Shown: positions 35,083 through 46,237, counted from the first letter of the stretch. The stretch is 64,000 nt of DNA from Plecoglossus altivelis (GCA_036571765.1 BROE01000006.1:16417024-16481023); one strand, 5' to 3'. Notes: a model not told the origin generated them from the letters alone. Translations and numbers: made by a program.

Positions 35083-37300
35083 GCGCAGCACGGATTTGCA
35101 GACCAGATCCTGAAAGTGGAGCAAACTAACCCAGATTCAATAATCAAAGTCCTCAGGGACTTCAACAAAGGTAACCTCAGCCAGGAACTCCCCAAATACA
35201 CACAATGCATCAACTGCCCCACCAGACAGGGAAATAACCTAGATCACTGCTACACCACAGCCAGTAAAGCTTATCATGCTGTCTCTCGTGCAGCACTGGT
35301 ACACTCCGACCACGCCATGATCCACTGTGGGTGTGGAGGATCTCAGGGCTAACTTAGACTGCACTGACTGGGAAGTGTTTGCTGCTGCCAGAAATGGGCT
35401 GGATGAGCTCTCTGAGGCTGTAACGTCGTACATCAGCTTCTGTGAGGACTCCTACATACCAACACGAACCAGGGTGAGCTACAACAACAACAACAAACCC
35501 TGGTTTACGGCTAAACTCAGAAGTCTGAGGTCCAAGAAAGAGGAGGCATTTAAAAGTGGGGACAAGTACAGATTCAAGGAGTCTAAAAAGTTATTTAGCA
35601 GGGCTGTAAGGGACGCTAAATGACGGTACTCAGAGAAACTGAAAGACCAATTCTTTGCGAACGACTCTGCTTCTGTCTGGAGGGGGCTCAGGCAGATTAC
35701 AAACTACAAGCCCAGAGCCACACCCACCACAAATGACTCCCGCCTGGCCGACGACCTGAATGAGTTCTACTGCAGACTTGAAAGACAATCAGACAGTACT
35801 GTAACACCCCCTATGCCACCGGAGTCCCCACCACATCAACCATCAACACCTACACATTGCTGACTCTCTCTATTCAAGAGAGAGAAGTCAACAACGTGTT
35901 CAAGAAACAGAACCTCGGTAAAGCAGCTGGACCGGACACTGTCTCCCCTGCCACGCTAATGCACTGTGCGAATCAGCTGCCCCTGGTGTTCACCAACATC
36001 TTCAACACCTCCCAGGAGACATGCCACGTGCCAAGCCTGCCTCAAATCCTCCACCATCATCCCTGTGCCCAAGTCTAGACGAACAGGAATGACCGACTAC
36101 AAACCCGTCGCCCTGACATCAGTGGTAATGAAGTCCTTCGAGGGCCTTGTGCTGGAAAACCTCAAAAACATCACGGACCCCTCCTGGACCGCCTGGAGTT
36201 CGCCTACAGAGCCAACAGGTCTGTGGATGACGCAGTTAATATGGCCCTACACTCCAACATCTGGACTCCCCGAACACCTATGTCAGGATCCTGTTTGTGG
36301 ACTTCAGCTCTGTCTTCAATATCATCATCCCAGCTATGCTTCAGAACAAGCTGTCCCAGCTGAACGTGCCTGACACCACCTGCGGGTGGACCACAGACTT
36401 CCTGTCTGACAGGAAGCAGTGCGTCAAGATGGGAACGCAAGTCTTTGACTCCAGGTCCATCAGCACTGGAGCTTCTCAAGGCTGCGTCCTTTCTCCTCTG
36501 CTCTTCTCCCTGTACACCAACAGCTGCACCTCCAGTCACCCGCCGGTCAAGCTCCTGAAGTTTGCAGACGACACCACCCTGATCAAGCTCATCTCTGGTG
36601 GGGATGAGTCTGACTACAGGAGGGAAGCTGTTAGCCTGGTGACCTGGTATAGCCAGAACCACCTCAAGCAAAATGCTCTGAAGACAGTGGAGATGGTTGT
36701 GGACTTCAGAAATGACCCAGCCCCCCCGCCCCCCCTCCCATTCACCTGTGCGACTCCCAGGTCAACACTGAGGAGTCCCTCCGTTTCCTGGGCACCACAC
36801 TCTCCCAGGACCTCAAGTGGGAGCTGAACATCAGCTAACTCATTAAGAAAGCCCAGCAGAAGATGCACTTCCTGTGGCAGCTGAAGAAATCCAACCTGCC
36901 AAAGACAATGATGGTGCAATTCTACACTGCTATGAGTCCATCCTCACCGCTTCCATCACCGTCTGGTAAGCTGCTACCACTTCCAAAGACAAGAGCAGAC
37001 TGCAGCGTATTAGCCGTGCTGCCGAGAAGGTGAAGGAGGTGAAGGCTGCAACCTGCCATCCCTTGCGAACCTGCACACCTCAAGGTCCTTGAGGCGAGTG
37101 AGGAAGATTGTGGCCAATTCCTCCCACCCTGTACAGCTAGTGCCCACTTTTTAAAATCTTATTTGCATTTGATACTATATTTTAATTATATTTTCATCTA
37201 CCTTAATTATGTTCCATATATGTTCTATGTTTGTACTTTTCTGCCACAGTAAATTCTGTGCTTGTATATCTTGAATAGCGCATAAAACTGATTCTGATTA
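34387..37300 (+). mobile_element. Non-LTR retrotransposon (LINE), near full length, in BEL/Pao
   Basis: Begins at about 34387 with CCAAGATGGTGCCGCG, a YY1-like start seen in several LINE families, and ends in GAATAGCGCATAAAACTGAT with a short TTCTGATT tail at about 37300. Domains: APE endonuclease (FLSNVRSLHNKMDELQ; FTETWLCDK, 34710-34820; VLRDFNKGNLSQELPKY, 35145-35200), linker (FCEDSYIPTRTRVSYNN, 35440-35490; NKPWFTAKLRSLRSKKEEAF) and RT (NLGKAAGPDTVSPATL, 35910-35960; KPVALTSVVMKSFEGL, 36100-36150; VDFSSVFNIIIPAMLQNKLS, 36295-36355; QGCVLSPLLFSLYTNSCTS, 36478-36535; FADDTTLIKLI, 36560-36595). The FADD motif is intact, but frameshifts at about 35080, 35350, 35630, 36080, 36270 and 36730 inactivate it. 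Two more 3'-end fragments of this family lie at 25240 and 39264. Confidence 0.85.
35327..36827 (+). pseudogene. LINE ORF2 linker and reverse transcriptase (broken)
   Basis: Coding remains of the LINE at 34387-37300. Best-preserved stretch 36297-36720: from DFSSVFNIIIPAMLQ through TDFLSDRKQCVKMG, SPLLFSLYTNS and KLLKFADDTTL to ALKTVEMVVDFRNDPAP. The Phe-Ala-Asp-Asp catalytic motif is at about 36561-36572. Where PQG is usual, the turn motif reads ASQGCVLSP. Homopolymer C tracts at 36721-36739 break the frame after NDPAP. Confidence 0.8.
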
Positions 37301-37304
37301 AATG

Positions 37305-37405
37305 CAGATGGCTCAGAGCTCCACTTGGTATCCAGAAAATGGCTAATCTGCCATCTGATCATGTTTCAACTGATCCTCCATTGTCTAGTGTGGGTCTTAA
37401 TATTA
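37305..37405 (+). pseudogene. BEL/Pao integrase fragment right of the LINE
   Basis: Immediately after the LINE tail the plus strand reads CRWLRAPLGIQKMANLPSDH and then STDPPLSSVGLN. This is the segment before the integrase core in BEL/Pao (compare RARWEEHKMVDL and FSNGGVDYFGP of the copy at 15620-15745). The part of BEL/Pao between gag and this segment is missing, so the LINE marks a deletion as well as an insertion, or two BEL relics are juxtaposed. A block at 37398-37433 resembles 33183-33218. Confidence 0.55.
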
Positions 37406-37532
37406 GGTAAACATATCGAGGATGGCACACCGTTGTTACAATAAGGTTTAAAGGGGGTCCTTTTCTGAAGAATAAATGCAATACGAGTAGGCTAAATGCT
37501 TGAAAATATCACAAGAATGGAAACACTTATGG

Positions 37533-37835
37533 CACGTTCAAGTCATAGAGGTAAAGACCATCTTTACACAGGACTGCCCAATGCATATGTTTAGATTGAA
37601 CTTTTCAAGTACAATACTGCTGTAGCTGATCACCATTACCTCTTGCAGGGGAAATATGAGGAAAACTTGAATTTCCTTTAAATAACCTTTTTATTTGCTA
37701 CTCTCAACTCTTTGTATTTCTAGTTGTAAACGAATAGCAACAAATGCATGCTTTTAAAATTTTAATCTTCATGAATAATAAGCATGCATTTTGTATAAAT
37801 ACAGAAATGTCAGTTGCACAATTTAAAGGGTAAGG
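37533..37835 (+). repeat. Unclassified dispersed repeat R1, copy 3
   Basis: Relative of 70-395 and of 12228-12580 (reverse). Shared blocks: CATAGAGGTAAAGACCATCT, TTTACACAGGACTGCCCAAT, GATCACCATTACCTCTTGCA and ATGAATAATAAGCATGCATT. Non-coding. Confidence 0.55.
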
Positions 37836-38007
37836 TTAGGGTTAATTTTGGGGATTAAAAGTCTGCGGCGCCAGGTACATTTTCTTTGGAGAGGGGCTTA
37901 CATGGCTCTTTTAATAGAGAAGGTTGCCAACCCCAACTCTACAGCCTCTATTATACTAGTTAGAGGTAGCTAGCTCAATGTACAAATTAGCACTTCTGAA
38001 GTCAGCT

Positions 38008-38121
38008 TCCTCACGCTGGGCTCTAAACTGAGACCAAAAGGTTGCATTTTGCATTGCCACTGACAATGATCGCTACCAGTGAACCTTTTTGGAATGAGCG
38101 ATTTTCCTCTAAATAACTGTT
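38008..38121 (+). repeat. Unclassified dispersed repeat R3, copy 2
   Basis: Similar to 31586-31700: GGGCTCTAAACTGAGACCAA, AGGTTGCAT, CAGTGAACCTTTTTGGAATG and TTTCCTCTAAATAACTGTT. Confidence 0.55.
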
Positions 38122-38879
38122 AGAGAAACTGAGAATACTACTCTGATTCTGTATGAAACATTGTGTTCTCAGCATTCCTGTTTGCCTATACGAAGGGGAA
38201 AAAACTAATAAATGGACCTTTGGACGACACTAGACTTACGTAAACATACAGACCCCGATCTTGCTAACCTGGGGTGTGAGTAAGCTCTTTCCTCTTGCTG
38301 AGTGATTTGATCATCTGAGGATCTGTTTGTGGAAGAGTTATTTGATGAACTTTTCAATAGAGTAACCTCTCCTAAAGGGACATCTGACCAGTAGGGACAG
38401 AAACCCCCTGTAGATTTAGGAAAGTTCTTACCACCTGGATAGAAGCTCTCAAAAGTCAACATAGTACTCTTTTAAGAAGTCCAATCACAGAACTACACAT
38501 GAGAACTGCATTTTTTCTTTTGTTGAACCAATGACTATTAAGAATTGATTGTATTGATGACAGCATAAATGGCTGAGCTTGGAGACAAGACTTCAGACAA
38601 CTTTGCAACAGGGATCAGACTTGTCTCTTTGCCTGCAAGCATTAAAACCTTACCTTCAACGACTGTGTTCTTATTTGAGAATGACCTAACATTGTCAAAC
38701 TTATTTACGTTTTGGGACACTTTACTTTTGAACAGTATGCCTCATTTTCCAAAATGAGGTATCACTGGATTCCCTGGAGCAAGACGGGTTCAACACACTC
38801 AATGACGTCATACCCAGTTATATAGATTTTGAATATTAAGGGAAAATGTTTTTTTCCTAATCCTTGTGACAACTATTCT
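38122..38879. other. Gene-free stretch
   Basis: No recognised gene or repeat. Short frames on both strands (38205-38462 minus, 38569-38757 plus) have no recognisable domain. Confidence 0.35.
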
Positions 38880-40060
38880 TCAAAATAGCCACAGGAAATC
38901 TTCAGACCAAGCCTCACTAAAATTATCGGATGGATTTTTCATGCAACATTCGTTTTAGTTACAAACAATAAAATTCAGAACCGACCTGGCAGAAGGGAAG
39001 TGAGGTCTGATCTTAGCCAATTGTTGATGCATTGACTCTAAAGTTGATGCATGGGCCCTGGACCCTGTTAAGAAAAGATCATAACAAGTACTGTCACTGG
39101 ACCTCTAGGATGCTATAATAGGGAAAAACTGTGTTTAGACCAATTACTGTTGCTTTTTTCTTATTTAAGTGATTTGTTTTGTGTTGTGCTACCTTCGGAG
39201 ATCCTGCGATATGTCAACTTGTGATACCAGCTGAACTATCGTGGGCAACATTTTGAATGAACAAATATGAATCATATATGTTCTATGGTTGCACTTCCCT
39301 GCCACAGTAAATTCTGTGTTTGTATATCTTGCATGGCGAATAAAACCAATTCTGATGAAGTAATATCACTACTTCCATATAGATTGTTCTTAAAATTTGG
39401 CAGATTTTCCTCAGACCAAGCCTCACAAAAAATATAGTGTTTTTTTGTTTTCGAGTTCAGTACAGTCAAAGTTGTCAACCAAGCCACCATGAAAAAGTGA
39501 GGTCATATGTTCATATGTGCACACCTTTACTGCTTTGACACAAAATTTGATATTAAGATTTGGGACTCTGTTCTACAGAGGTCCAAAATGGATCATGCCA
39601 TTTCACCGTTAGGTGGGTGGCGCTGCAATAAGCTAAAACTTGGCATCTATTATATGTAGATCAAGCCTCACAAATGTTTTATGTGATTTTAGTTTTTAAA
39701 AATGTTTTTCTGACAAAAGCGGATCAACGTCAGCGCTGAAGCCACCAAAAATGAAGCAAGATCATATCTTGGGATATCTTTGCTGTGCACTTGGTACAGG
39801 GACCGAATATCCAATTCTAAGGAGGACCACAAAAGGTTGTAACATCAGACCTACAGGGGGCGCAACAATAAGCGAAACATGGGCACAGAATATCTTCAGA
39901 CCAAGGGTGATAAAAAAAAGTTATCATGTTTTTTCGATATTGAAAACTGTCTTGTAAAAGCGAAAGTGAAATGGGTAGCAGGACCGCCAAAAAGAAAGTT
40001 GTGTCATATCTCAGAAAATTGTTAATGGACTCACACCAAACTTGCTTGGAGCCTTACTTG
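38880..40060 (+). repeat. Degenerate tandem repeat, period about 240 bp
   Basis: A motif close to TCAGACCAAGCCTCACAAA recurs near 38902, 39411, 39655 and 39896. Each is followed by a T-rich stretch and then a block like GCCACCAAAAATGAAGCAAG or AAGTGAGGTCATAT (38998, 39497, 39748, 39993), and a GGGGGCGCAACAATAAGCG or TGGCGCTGCAATAAGCTAAA block (39618, 39857). The last two intervals are about 241-244 bp. A LINE tail is inserted at 39264-39358. Non-coding; the family is not recognised with certainty. Confidence 0.6.
39264..39358 (+). mobile_element. LINE 3'-end fragment, same family as 34387-37300
   Basis: ATCATATATGTTCTATGGTT, CTTCCCTGCCACAGTAAATT, then TTGTATATCTTGCATGGCGA and AATAAAACCAATTCTGAT match the final 95 bp of the LINE ending at 37300. 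Inserted in a degenerate tandem repeat. Confidence 0.8.
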
Positions 40061-41030
40061 GAGCCCTCTTCTGAGGATGTCGGAAGCTTCTTCTGGGTCA
40101 CATCTGCATCAGCAGATTTGCCAATCAGATCTGCCACCCCATTGCTGCTTGCAGATATATTTTCCAAGAGTTATGTCCAACAGTGCACAACCCGACTGCC
40201 AACAGTGGGCATCTAGCCAGTATGTTATATTATGGCAGGCCAGGGATAGCTGCCAGATGGAACAAAATCAGATTATGAGGCCAAGACATGCTAATGAGTC
40301 GCAGAATAGATAAACCCTTTACTGACCCTTCGTCCTCAGCAGACAGTTATGGAGCAAAGGAGGGGATGAAGCAGAGTGGATTTAGAGTGACAACCAAACA
40401 TCCCCGCCAAGACTCAGACAAAAATTAATCTCAGCGAGATTGATTGTCTGCCACTGCTGTGATACTGCGGTACTCAGCATTTTGTGGATAATTGTGACTT
40501 TAATTGTTTGTAAATCCCCATGCCAGAGCAGAAGCCACTGTGGTGGAATTCTAGAATATGGTTACAATAAATGTGTTTACAGTTTTACAGTTGGTTAAGA
40601 AGAACATACAATGTATGTTAATTTAACTCCATCTGTAGAGGCCACCCGTAGTTTTATGACACCTAACTAAGAGACGTTAAGTCTAGAGATGTGATGTCTG
40701 GGTGACCTGGGGCGAAGAGACAGTTGGTCTGAAGAAACTGTATTGTTAAAGATGACCACATAAAGGACAGTTGACCATTTGATCCGTGAACGACTTGTGG
40801 CTTTATTATTCACTGTTTTGTGGAGAGTTGCCACATCAAAGAACTGTGGGAGAATTGGTATGGAGTTGTATTGTTTCAAGCTGTCACTGACTACAGTTAG
40901 ACAATCACAAAGGTTGCTTCATTGATGGATTGACCATATGCAATACCATTTGTTCTAAGTGTTTTTTATGTGTTTATTTAATAAATAAACAAACAAATAA
41001 ATAAATACTGTATATATATATATATATAGT
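40061..41030. other. Gene-free stretch with A/T microrepeats
   Basis: No gene recognised. 40975-41029 consists of AAAT/AAAC units followed by (TA)n. Confidence 0.35.
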
Positions 41031-41255
41031 AAATTCTAATACTTAATTCTAATACTTAAAGGGGTGATTCATTGTGTTTTTAGGTTATTTTACAGTGTTC
41101 CTTAAGGTGTCCGAATAGGGTATGTAATTAATTACTTCAAAATAACTTAGCTACACACATTTATTAAATGATGGACTAATGGCTGAGAATTCAAATGCAA
41201 AGGAAAGGTGACCATAACTTCAATGGGGATTCACTGAAATACTACAGATCCAGCA
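41031..41255 (+). repeat. Unclassified dispersed repeat R2, copy 1
   Basis: About 220 bp nearly identical in reverse orientation to 57446-57670. It contains AAAGGGGTGATTCATTGTGT, ATTAATTACTTCAAAATAAC, TAGCTACACACATTTATTAA and GGGATTCACTGAAATACTAC. A 13-bp AATTCTAATACTT unit is duplicated at its left edge. No ORF and no clear terminal inverted repeats. Confidence 0.8.
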
Positions 41256-41882
41256 GACTTTCAGTTTTTTTTAATAAAGTGCACAAAAAGGTGTACATTT
41301 TTGTTTAAAGGGACCTGAGCTGTCAGAACAAAACGTCTTTCTTTTTTTATAAAGAAAAATACAAATCAGAAAACTTTTGTTTGGATTTGTTTAAACGGTA
41401 GAATTTCTTCTCTACACTACACTCACGAACTCCTTTGTTCTGACACTTTGCATTGCAATGCAAAGCCATCGCGTCTGCCCTGGAGTCAAGCCTGCCACTT
41501 ATCAGCCAATCAAAAAAAAGAAATCGGCTACACAATAGTCAATGAGAAAATAGCGCTATTGTATCTGGGTAAGATTTAACGCAACAACCAATTAAAAAAT
41601 GGGTTAGAGATGTCACTCTGGTCTGACTTCAAAACTTGAGAGCCCCGAGTCATAGTTTTTGTCATTCAAAGCTGTTTTTTGTTATGGTCTCGTTTTCGTT
41701 TGTGAAAAAATGTTGTTGATGAAAACATTGACAAATTATTCATCAACGAAATTAACATAGCAACAGATTGAAAAATGAATGGGCCAAAAAAATGTGAGAT
41801 TAACGAGTTTACGAAAACTTGTCATGCTGGATAACGAGTAAACACCAGCACCAGAAGAGCTGCTGCAGGGACGTTATGCTCC

Positions 41883-42304
41883 TCACTTCAAAACGGAACA
41901 AAAGTAGGATTGTGTAATGACTAACACTGCTGTTGAACTCCTTACCTCCTCATCAAGGACTCCAAAATGTTTTCGTTTTAGGTGCTGAATCATCACCGTG
42001 GTGCTCCCGTGCCATACCATGTCGCTTTTGCATATTTTGCTATTAACACACTTTTTTTGAATCATGTGTTTCAGAACAATGTTACGGGTCTCTCCGATGG
42101 TGTTTCCTCTACCTCAGCTCCGCTCTGCTATTTATTGATTTATTTTTGCTCCGCTCTGCTTCGCGCTCAACCGCGCTTTTTATACTGAAACATATCCGCG
42201 TCTTATTGAAAGGCGTAAGAATCGCGCGACACAACGTATCGATAATGAAATTCGTTGCCAACTCTTTTAATAATCGAATTTGATCGATTCGTTGTTGCAG
42301 CCCT
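41883..42304 (-). mobile_element. hAT-like DNA transposon relic with BED finger
   Basis: The right end, read on the minus strand, begins CTAGGGCTGCAACAACGAAT at 42304, the terminal sequence style of fish hAT elements. Downstream the minus strand encodes ICKSDMVWHGSTTVMIQHLK followed by RKHFGV (about 41950-42035), a BED-type zinc finger in which the first Cys of the usual C-x2-C is Ser. The transposase core and the other terminus are missing. Confidence 0.65.
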
Positions 42305-42490
42305 AGTTGTTTCTACTCATTATCCTTACAAACAGTTCATTTGACCTTAATGTGTAACTCCTTGACCTTTGAGCTGTGGACAAATGCCGAAACCTCCATT
42401 CACAAAAACTTTTGTTTGTCAAAACCCATCTGTTGAAATCTTTTTCAGTGAAAGCCAGTCTGTAGTAAGATAAATATACCCAAGTGTGTG

Positions 42491-43257
42491 TGTTACATCC
42501 CCAGAGTTCTGGGTTTAACATTGCCATGCAATGTGGCTTCTGTGACTGTCCCTGCGGCTGATGGGTGGTTCAACGGCTGATTGGGACCTGGAACTCCGCC
42601 CACTCGTCAGTGGCTACAGCTGGCTGGGCTCTTTAAAATGCCTAGTTTTTGATCAGTTCTCTCTCTCTGTTCCTGCTGTTGGTTTGGTTTGTACCCTGTG
42701 TGGGAATCTCTGCCATTTAGACAATCTTTCTGACATATTGGATACTAACATTTGACAAATAGTTTAAACTGTTTTTTTGTGAGTTATTAACCTGTCAAAC
42801 TGTTTAAACTGTTGTGTGATTCTAATTTGTGTTAACTATTTTTCTTGTTTATAGGGAGTTGGGGAGTAGATAAGAGCTACCCCGGGGTATACATCACCCG
42901 TAGGAATATTTCTCTGTCTAGAAACACCAGCTAGACCTGGGCGGACCACCAACTGTAAATTTGGGTAGGGCGCCTTGATCGTGTGCCAGATAGAGATTAT
43001 TATATTTTTATTGGGGATTAGTATAGGTTAGGGGTGGGGTCTTTTCTTGTTTTGCTTTGGTCCGTCCAGCCCTCCCCTTCTTCCCAGTAATTATTGTTTA
43101 TTATTTACATTATCACCGTGGCTAAGTAAAGGCTTTAACGGTATTTGGCTTTTGTGTCCTTTTCTTACACCACGACTCCATACCTCCTTTTCTGGCATTG
43201 GTGAGCACGAGCAGTGGGTTGTCATGCTCCCCTCCCTTTGGGAGCTGGAACGTAACA
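42491..43257 (+). repeat. Left LTR of Gmr1-like element (767 bp)
   Basis: From TGTTACATCCCCAGAGTTCT to GGGAGCTGGAACGTAACA. The right LTR (52269-52863) matches over its length but lacks about 170 bp present here (about 42650-42770, the segment after GCTGGGCTCTT). Confidence 0.93.
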
Positions 43258-43259
43258 AT

Positions 43260-43277
43260 TGGGGGCTTGTCCGGGAT
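43260..43277 (+). promoter_or_regulatory. Primer binding site, tRNA-Pro type
   Basis: TGGGGGCTTGTCCGGGAT begins two bases after the LTR. It agrees at 17 of 18 positions with the well-known proline-tRNA primer binding site, which has C where this has T at the ninth base. Confidence 0.85.
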
Positions 43278-43445
43278 CTTGGCGCCCCGCTGCTCGGACC
43301 ACCCGGTGTTCGGTGATTGGGGTATGGTGTTGGTGTGAGTAAGACCTAGTAGTTGTTGTTCTGTCCTGTAGTTTATTAATATTTGTAGTTTGTAGTGTTC
43401 GTTGTGTACTGAGTGGTTCAGTATTGCACTAGCTGAGGTGTGAGC

Positions 43446-44660
43446 ATGGAGGCTACTTCAGAAGTGGCGGGCTTTATTGCAGAGCCTTCATTGTGTTCAT
43501 TGGTTAACCTGTCTAAGGTGGATTTGTTTGCGCTAGCGGACTACTACAATCTTAAAGTTGAAAGGCAGGCTCGTGAAGCAGATTTATTAAGTGTGATCAA
43601 AAGTCATTTGTTGAGTCTGTCAAGGGTAGGAGTTATGGCTGTGGAGGATGTAGAAACAGAGGATGAAATGGAGGACGAGGGCGCCGTAGAGAATCCATCG
43701 CTTGCACGGTCAAAGGGCGGTGTGGGAGGTGAAGAAGCTCCGGTGCCTCGAACTCTGCCGAGGTATGACCCGTTGTCCCCTGTGTTCCCCGAGTCTGTAG
43801 AGGTTGCTCGGCTGAAGCTGAAAATGGCCCGTCTGGAAGCAGACCAAAAAGATATAAGGAAGACAAAAGGAGGTATGAGATAGAAATTAGAAAAATAGAG
43901 GCAGACAAGGAAGCTCAAATTCATATTCGGCGAATGGAGCTTGAGGCTGGGGTGTCTCCTCACCCAGTTGGTAAGCCAGGTCATTTTGATATGTCGAGGA
44001 ACATTGCGGTGGTTCCCCCATTCCGTGAGTCTGAGGTAGACTCGTACTTCTCTGCCTTTGAACGGGTTGCTGCTGCCTTGCAGTGGCCAAAAGACATCTG
44101 GCCTTTGCTCCTTCAATGTAAGCTAATTGGGAAGGCCCAGGAGGTTGTGGCCTCTCTATAGAGGACAGTTTACATTATGATGTTAAAGCTACCGTGTTGT
44201 GTGCCTATGAGCTGGTGCCAGAGGCTTATAGACAACAATTTAGAAATTATAAGAAAAGCGTTAGTAAAACATTTGAGTTTGCCAGGGACAAAGAATCCTT
44301 GTTTGACCGCTGGTGTGCAGCTAATAAAACATCTACTTATGAGGCTTTGAGAAATCAGATATTTTTAGAGGATTTTAAGAACAACTTACCTGAAAGAATC
44401 GAGTTTCATCTAGTGAAAACAAGGTGACGACATTGGGTCAGGCAGCAGTCCTGGCCGATGAATATGCTTTAACGCATAAAACGGTGTTTACAGCATCCAG
44501 TTGGAGCAGGACATCTGCTTCACCAGGGGCCGGTGCCTTCTGCTCTTTAGACCCCCCCTACTGTACCTAGGAAGGAGGAGAGGGAATGTTTTTATTGCCA
44601 TCGGAAAGGCCATTTAATCTCAGATTGTTTCTTACTTAAGAACAAGTCTAAGTCACCTCC
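43446..44660 (+). pseudogene. Gmr1-like gag (frameshifted) with CCHC knuckle
   Basis: Starts MEATSEVAGFIAEPSLCS at the ATG at 43446. An acidic/coiled-coil stretch (KLKMARLEADQKDIRK; IEADKEAQIHIRRMELEAG) is followed by a capsid-like region (SEVDSYFSAFERVAAALQW, EAYRQQFRNYKKSVSKTFEF, LPERIEFHLVKTR) and a zinc knuckle CFYCHRKGHLISDC at about 44587-44628. Frame breaks at about 43881, 44159 and 44425 split it into four pieces. Confidence 0.82.
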
Positions 44661-44674
44661 GCCTTCTCGTAAGA

Positions 44675-45060
44675 GTGTTGGTTCAACAGTCTGTTTCTTA
44701 CCAGGACACTGGAAGTGTTAGCGAGATACTCACAGGGAAACCAGACCTGGTGTATGCTCCGTTTGTGTCTATAGGAAGGGTTTCATGCACCGGGAAAACT
44801 GAAGACCAGAGGGCAATTAAAATCTTACGTGACACTGGTGCAGCTCAGTCAGTTATTCTTACAGATGTGTTGCCATGGTCTGAACAGACATACTGTGGTT
44901 CACATATAAATTTGTGTGGTATTGAAGCCAAACCAATTTCTGTGCCTTTACACAGGGTTCACTTGCATTCTGATTTAGTTTCAGGTCGGTTCTGTGTTGG
45001 GGTGTTGCCTACGCTAGCAGTGGAAGGGGTAGCATTATTGCTTCAGAAGTACCCTCAAGT
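44675..45060 (+). pseudogene. Gmr1-like aspartic protease region
   Basis: Frame with VSIGRVSCTGKTEDQRAIKI followed by LRDTGAAQSVI, where DTGA is the retroviral-type protease active site (about 44827-44845). It continues into KYPQVFPACVLTRAQARMQG, the linker before integrase. The frame stays open to 45325. Confidence 0.8.
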
Positions 45061-45266
45061 GTTCCCTGCATGTGTTTTAACAAGGGCACAGGCTCGCATG
45101 CAGGGGGATACAGTGAATTTGTCTGATACTATTTTTGAGCAGGTTGAAACTGTAGATGTAGAGCTTAAACCAGAGGGGTCACCTTCGGTGCAGTCTGAGA
45201 AAGGGGGATGCGGAGTCGCTCCCCAGTTAGGTGATGTGATGTCATCCATCACCTCCGAGAGGCTGA

Positions 45267-46237
45267 TTGAGTGGCAAAAAGAGGATGTCGGCCTTAATAA
45301 ATGCTTTGACTCTGGTCTCTCTTGAAAAGGCAAAAGTACAGGAGACTGCTTACCTTGTGGATGCTGGTGTTCTAATGCGTAAATGGACTGCGCATAAAAC
45401 TGGTGAGGACTGGGATACAGTTTGGCAGGTAGTTGTTCCATCACCACTACGACAGCAAGTATTGTCACTGGCTCATAACCGTGCATGGTCTGGACATTTA
45501 GGGGTAACTAAAACATACAACAGAGTCCTCCGACATTTCTTCTGGCCAGGATTAAAATCGGACATTGTGCAATACTGTAAAACCTGTCATGTATGCCAAC
45601 TGGCAGGAAAAGTGAACCAACCTGTTCCTCGTGTGCCACTTCACCCAATTCCCATGATTGGAGAACCGTTTGAGCGGGTGATTATAGACTGTGTGGGTCC
45701 ATTACCAAAAACTCGAACAGGTAACCAGTTTCTGCTTGCCATAATGTGCAGTGCCACTTGGTACCCGGAGGCTATTCCTCTCCGGACAATTACAGCTAAG
45801 ACAATTATTAAGGGTCTGATTAAGTTCTTTTCCACCTTTGGTCTTCCCAGATTGATCCAGACGGACCAAGGAACTAATTTCATGTCCAAACTGTCTTCTT
45901 ATGCATTGAAAACCTTGTCCATATCGCACCAGGTCTCCAGCGCTTACCATCCAGAGAGTCAAGGGGCTCTTGAACGCTGGCACCAGACCCTCAAAACCAT
46001 GCTGAGGAAATATTGTATGGAAACAGGTGCTGAGTGGGATGAGGGGATGCCCTTTGTTTTGTTTGCTGTGAGGGAAACAGTGCAGGAATCGTTGGGATTC
46101 AGCCCTGCTGACCTGGGACATACACCTAGGGGTCCGTTAAAAGTGTCAAAGGAGCGTGTTCTACTTGATGCGTCAAGTAGCACCCCTAAGAATGTGTTAC
46201 ACTTTGTAAGCCACATGCGGGAGAGGCTGCATGCTGC
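45267..46237 (+). pseudogene. Gmr1-like integrase, interrupted
   Basis: Zinc-binding HHCC: H residues in LAHNRAWSGHLGVTKTYN and Cys in CKTCHVCQLAG (45468-45605). Catalytic core: Asp in RVIIDCVGPLPKT (about 45680-45715), Asp in LIQTDQGTNFMSKL (45855-45895) and Glu in ESQGALERWHQTL (45955-45995). The frame is open to HMRERLHAA, then runs into the nested gypsy element at 46238. Its C-terminal part resumes at 50462. Everything up to the insertion is undisrupted, so the integrase was probably intact when hit. Confidence 0.88.

Noticed and set aside
36204..36671. 155-codon minus-strand frame
   Set aside because: Antisense shadow of the LINE reverse transcriptase, which has the catalytic motifs on the plus strand.
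38205..38462. 85-codon minus-strand frame
   Set aside because: No domain; isolated in a repeat-rich gene-free stretch.
41640..41770. Possible small hAT-type MITE with GTTGATGAAAAC and TCATCAACGAAATT blocks
   Set aside because: The inverted blocks are short and the ends could not be defined.
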